DNA of 8,016 nt, from assembly GCA_031282095.1 (NCBI GenBank), contig JAITEJ010000063.1, positions 1 through 8,016 on the forward strand, written 5' to 3'. The position numbers were made by a program, and so were the translations under genes. Origin of the DNA: Clostridiales bacterium (GTDB lineage: Bacteria; Bacillota_A; Clostridia; Christensenellales; CAG-917). A model generated the notes under the pieces. The model did not search any database, had not been told where the DNA came from, and worked only from the letters and a program-made list of their open reading frames with translations. Below are positions 6,301 through 8,016 of the stretch, piece after piece. The first letter of the stretch is position 1; each line of letters begins with the position of its first letter.

Positions 6301-8016
6301 TCTGAAATACGTAGATTTCAGAGGCTCAAGCGAGCTGGTCGGCATAGGCGAGTCCGCTTTCGACAACTGCTTAAGTTTGATCGGCTTCGACATTCCGTCG
6401 GGCGTAAAGGCAATAGGACAATTCGCTTTCGCGGACAACCAAAGTCTGCGGAGCGTCGCCGTCCCCGCCGGCGTGACGGTGCTGTCGGCGGGCGTGTTCG
6501 CCAACTGCGTATCCCTTAACGAGGTGAGGGTCAACGACCGCGGGAATTTAACCGAAATAGGCATCGCCGCTTTCGTCGGCGCGGGCTCCGCTTTCCCCAA
6601 AGCGACTTTAAGTATCACTCTGCCGAACAGCGTGGAAACGATTGCCGCGGGCGCGTTTGCGGAATCCGGACTTTATTATGTCGCTTTAGACATAAAAAAG
6701 AGCAATCTATCATATGTCGGCACTTACGCGTTCGCCGCGTCCGGTCTGCAGTCCGTCAGTCTGCCCGGCGGCGTGACGAGCATAAAGGAAGCCGTGTTCT
6801 CCAACTGCGGCAGCCTTGAGAGCGTCTCTCTGCCGAGCGGTCTTACGGATATAGGCGACAGCGCGTTCTACCGCTGCGCCCTGCTCACGCAAATCAACAT
6901 ACCCGGCAATGTCACGGACGTGGGCGAACGCGCATTCGCGCGCTCCGGGCTTACGTCGATCACACTGCCCGACGGCGTGTCGGAAATAAAATCGGGAACG
7001 TTCTACGAATGCGGATCGCTTAAGTCGGTCGTGGCGTACGGCGCGGAGAGCGTAGGCTTCGAGGCTTTCAGAAACTGCGTCCTGCTCGCGTCCGTATCCG
7101 TCGAAGACGACATAACGGGCATAGGCGCGAATGCGTTCTACGGCTGTGTCACGCTTGAAACGTTCGGCGTGACCGGCAACCTCGGCGGCATAGGCGAACA
7201 GGCGTTTAACGGCTGCGCCGCGCTTGAAACGTTCACCGTAGGCGGCAATCTCACGGGAGACATAGACAAAGAAGTGTTCGGCGGTTGCGCCGCGCTTGAG
7301 ACGTTCACAGTGGGCGGCGCCGCGGGCGCCGTAGGCGAACGGGCGTTTTACGGTTGCGAAGCCCTAAAGACGTTCACCGTAGGCGGCATCGCGGGAAGCA
7401 TAGGCAAAGAAGCGTTCTACGGCAGCGCCGCGTTTGAGACGTTCACCGTAGGCGGCGGTCTTGTAACAAGCGACGGCGCGGCGGGAAGCATAGGCGAGAG
7501 CGCGTTTTCCGGTCTCAAAAACATAAAAACGTTCACCATAGGCGGAGACGCGGGGACAATCGGTTTATACGCGTTTAAAAACAGCAAAATCGAAACTTTC
7601 GGCATCGACGGCAATTTGGACAAGATAGATCAGCAAGCGTTTAAAACAAGTGAGATCGGGACGTTCACAATATACGGCCGCTTGAACGGCATAGCCGACA
7701 CAAGCGTATTGTCCGTAATTGATTCCGCGTTTTACGAAAGCGTCATAGGCACGTTCGAGGTAAAGGGCGACTTAAATTCCGTCGGCACGTGCGCGTTTAT
7801 CGGTGTCGGCGTCGAAACGTTCATCGTAGGCGGCGACTTAAAAGAGATTAAGCAATTCGCGTTCTATAACAGCAACAGCGGCAAAGCCGTAAACATCGGG
7901 ACGTTTACGGTGAAAGGCGACCTTCCCGCAATCGGCGCCAGCGTATTCGGCGGCACGATCGGGGCGTTCACGGTGGAAGGCGAAGTGGGAAGCATAGCCG
8001 GCAGTGCCTTCACGAA
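3314..8016 (+). CDS. Giant membrane-anchored surface protein: InlB B-repeats, beta-sandwich, alpha/alpha-barrel domain, BspA-like leucine-rich repeats (3' end off window)
   Basis: The frame is open for 1567 codons to the window edge. A basic N-terminus (K2, K3, K11, R12, K14, K15) precedes one hydrophobic segment (about 20-44). No convincing signal peptidase site follows, so it probably stays as an N-terminal anchor with the rest outside. Then come three InlB/Flg_new-type B-repeats (57-122, 131-196, 204-268), an acidic linker (269-283), a beta-sandwich-like region (284-485, ending FEFDEIRYNF), an alpha/alpha-barrel-like domain (490-867, motifs SYDTA 515-519 and STEYN 664-668), a Gly/Ala/Ser linker (887-905) and LRR_5/BspA-type repeats (974-1567+). 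B-repeats and BspA repeats are known from surface proteins of host-associated bacteria, where they serve adhesion. The barrel domain suggests carbohydrate binding or cleavage. No substrate can be named. The C-terminus, where any wall-sorting signal would be, is not seen. Confidence 0.95.
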   Translation, partial: MKKTAPLHGEKRVKKIGLSIPHIVICILLILALASVLLTVVWVLNHRNDGTTTPTEYTVTFDSNGGSTTAPVTVKDGETLVLPKNPTKAGYVFAGWFFDNGVWTHPFNPAAVKTNITVYARWLPHIIDVEYTVTFDSNGGTATAPVKVKAGESLVLPQNPTKAGFIFAGWFLDNGVWAQALIPSEVSANVTAYAKWTPQTNAEYTVTFDSNGGTTVAPITVKAGETLVLPTPFKLGYTFDGWFLDNGVWAQRFNPASVSASVTVYAKWTSESDPGDDPSSPEFRDPLDLIEYRIAENDYVQYVFKDANSYLNDLYTDRLWTGDSDAARGYINENNPVGGGVGTSILTGLNFGTTPYGGYLFASPLINEPSSSAVANAALNLGGATSVTFRVRADARFSGFALTFFVGGAEADSLELTAVDAVLSTEWTTYTIDLTDKDLSRVGAGFGWSVAALDGDNLDIMTNLYGEDSDDMPFVFEFDEIRYNFDAPRTQPVLIPSYYDLGAESSEIARGISYSYDTAITILALAEGGRIQSAARLADALLSAMRSDGAFYGVRNAYMAGAPAGYGFDGEQAYTFARMPGFYDFEAGEYIWDAYSKGADAGGTAYVILALLSLYQNMETPDARYLEAAESLADFLLTLRASSGGVRSGYSDADDAQTLIPNLSTEYNAEAYIAFLKLADILGGDKAAQYKAAADGCREFAVSMFNFNSRTGVGYFYGGTLADGSTDTALVPLGANVMTYLAAMIDFLPDEFSEAEIVNYLDLNFGVKNSGYSFLNLKDGVYSAGTAGAGLLFRMMGRTDKYSAVRTTLGALRFENGGLPATDAEALRVALPGENAPDYYYDTDAASPLAWYALLLNGVNPLSVDDISQDTYKPARSSKIIYTPGSYGASGASGASASASAYAESPIDGYYVIDYIGTETDLEVPKYYKAKLVLGINGSELKDEWSAPGEKEISGGLNHEQSPARQNTYYFSDLTSVSLPAVMKIIGDLAFANAQNLKYVDFRGSSELVGIGESAFDNCLSLIGFDIPSGVKAIGQFAFADNQSLRSVAVPAGVTVLSAGVFANCVSLNEVRVNDRGNLTEIGIAAFVGAGSAFPKATLSITLPNSVETIAAGAFAESGLYYVALDIKKSNLSYVGTYAFAASGLQSVSLPGGVTSIKEAVFSNCGSLESVSLPSGLTDIGDSAFYRCALLTQINIPGNVTDVGERAFARSGLTSITLPDGVSEIKSGTFYECGSLKSVVAYGAESVGFEAFRNCVLLASVSVEDDITGIGANAFYGCVTLETFGVTGNLGGIGEQAFNGCAALETFTVGGNLTGDIDKEVFGGCAALETFTVGGAAGAVGERAFYGCEALKTFTVGGIAGSIGKEAFYGSAAFETFTVGGGLVTSDGAAGSIGESAFSGLKNIKTFTIGGDAGTIGLYAFKNSKIETFGIDGNLDKIDQQAFKTSEIGTFTIYGRLNGIADTSVLSVIDSAFYESVIGTFEVKGDLNSVGTCAFIGVGVETFIVGGDLKEIKQFAFYNSNSGKAVNIGTFTVKGDLPAIGASVFGGTIGAFTVEGEVGSIAGSAFT
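3482..4117 (+). repeat. Three InlB B-type (Flg_new/List_Bact_rpt) repeats within the surface gene
   Basis: Repeats cover 3482-3679, 3704-3901 and 3923-4117, that is 65-66 residues each with short spacers. Each starts YTVTFDSNGG, has a central GETLVLP- or GESLVLP-type strand, then AGWF or DGWF followed by DNGVW, and ends VYA(R/K)W (AYAKW in the second). This is the usual pattern of the beta-grasp-like B-repeat. A 33-nt opening segment is identical in repeats 1 and 3 (3479-3511 and 3920-3952) and differs by one base in repeat 2 (3701-3733), so the repeats expanded recently or are being kept uniform. Confidence 0.92.
4163..4768 (+). other. Beta-sandwich-like domain of the surface protein (residues ~284-485)
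   Basis: This part is rich in alternating hydrophobic strands (SVTFRVRADARFSGFALTFF, then WTTYTIDL) and closes with FVFEFDEIRYNF. That ending is typical of jelly-roll carbohydrate-binding modules, where an Asp before Ile/Arg often lies near a structural calcium. The module family cannot be assigned by eye. Its place directly before the barrel domain fits a substrate-binding module. Confidence 0.45.
4781..5914 (+). other. Alpha/alpha-barrel (six-hairpin glycosidase-like) domain of the surface protein (residues ~490-867)
   Basis: Repeated helical hairpins are visible: SYDTAITILALAEGG, AGGTAYVILALLSLY, STEYNAEAYIAFLKLADILG, then GYFYGGTLADGS and, near the end, ASPLAWYALLLNG. The motif order resembles secreted six-hairpin proteins in which a YDxA segment and an S-x-E-x-N segment line the barrel centre. 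D517 and E666 are therefore candidate acid residues. Catalysis is inference; the fold could also serve only to bind glycans. Confidence 0.55.
6233..8016 (+). repeat. BspA-like LRR_5 repeat block of the surface gene (13 classic + 12 divergent units)
   Basis: Residues 974-1280 hold about 13 classic units of the form L-x-x-V-x-L-P-x-G-V-x-x-I-x-x-x-A-F-x-x-C-x-x. From residue 1281 (nt 7154) the LP-x-G-V strand is replaced by ETFTVGG, giving about 12 units such as ETFTVGG-GSIGKEAFYG of 20-30 residues, still running at the window edge. In the second block the DNA is also repetitive: an identical 18-mer beginning ACGTTCACCGTAGG occurs at 7229-7246, 7370-7387 and 7439-7456, with close variants at 7289 and 7529. 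Such repeats form a curved solenoid used for binding. Confidence 0.9.

Overview
The window probably comes from an uncultured Firmicutes (Clostridia-like) bacterium. The evidence is indirect: strong AAGGAG-type ribosome binding sites, a sigma-A-type promoter, standard stop codons, GC-rich coding sequence beside AT-richer control regions, and a very large surface protein combining InlB-type B-repeats with BspA-like leucine-rich repeats. The taxonomic assignment is inference only.

Only two real genes are visible, they are divergent, and both run off the window. On the left (774 to 1, minus strand) is the N-terminal half of a DEAD-box ATP-dependent RNA helicase. It has a clear ribosome binding site and a well-matched promoter at 1081-1053, which implies a leader of about 270 nt with possible hairpins. 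On the right (3314 to the window end, plus strand) is a 1567+ residue cell-envelope protein with no stop codon. In order it has an N-terminal membrane anchor, three InlB/Flg_new-type B-repeats, a beta-sandwich-like domain, an alpha/alpha-barrel (six-hairpin glycosidase-like) domain, a Gly/Ala/Ser linker, and at least 25 LRR_5-type repeats in two sequence classes. It is probably a surface-exposed adhesin or carbohydrate-active protein.

The two genes are separated by about 2.5 kb (775-3313) with no convincing protein gene, which is unusual for a bacterium. The helicase leader and promoter occupy 775-1081. A tandem array with a period of about 140-143 bp, itself built of two related halves of about 70 bp, occupies 1292-1590. 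A T/A-tract-rich unassigned stretch fills 1591-2430. A degenerate tandem array with a period of about 165 bp lies at roughly 2430-2990, with a further copy of its core motif at 1249. From 3034 to 3313 the sequence is AT-rich and dense in inverted repeats, and is presumably the control region and leader of the giant surface gene.

The two genes have no obvious functional link. The most interesting material is the layered repeat structure of the intergenic region, the palindrome cluster in front of the surface gene, the long leader of the helicase, and the domain combination and internal repeat expansion of the surface protein.
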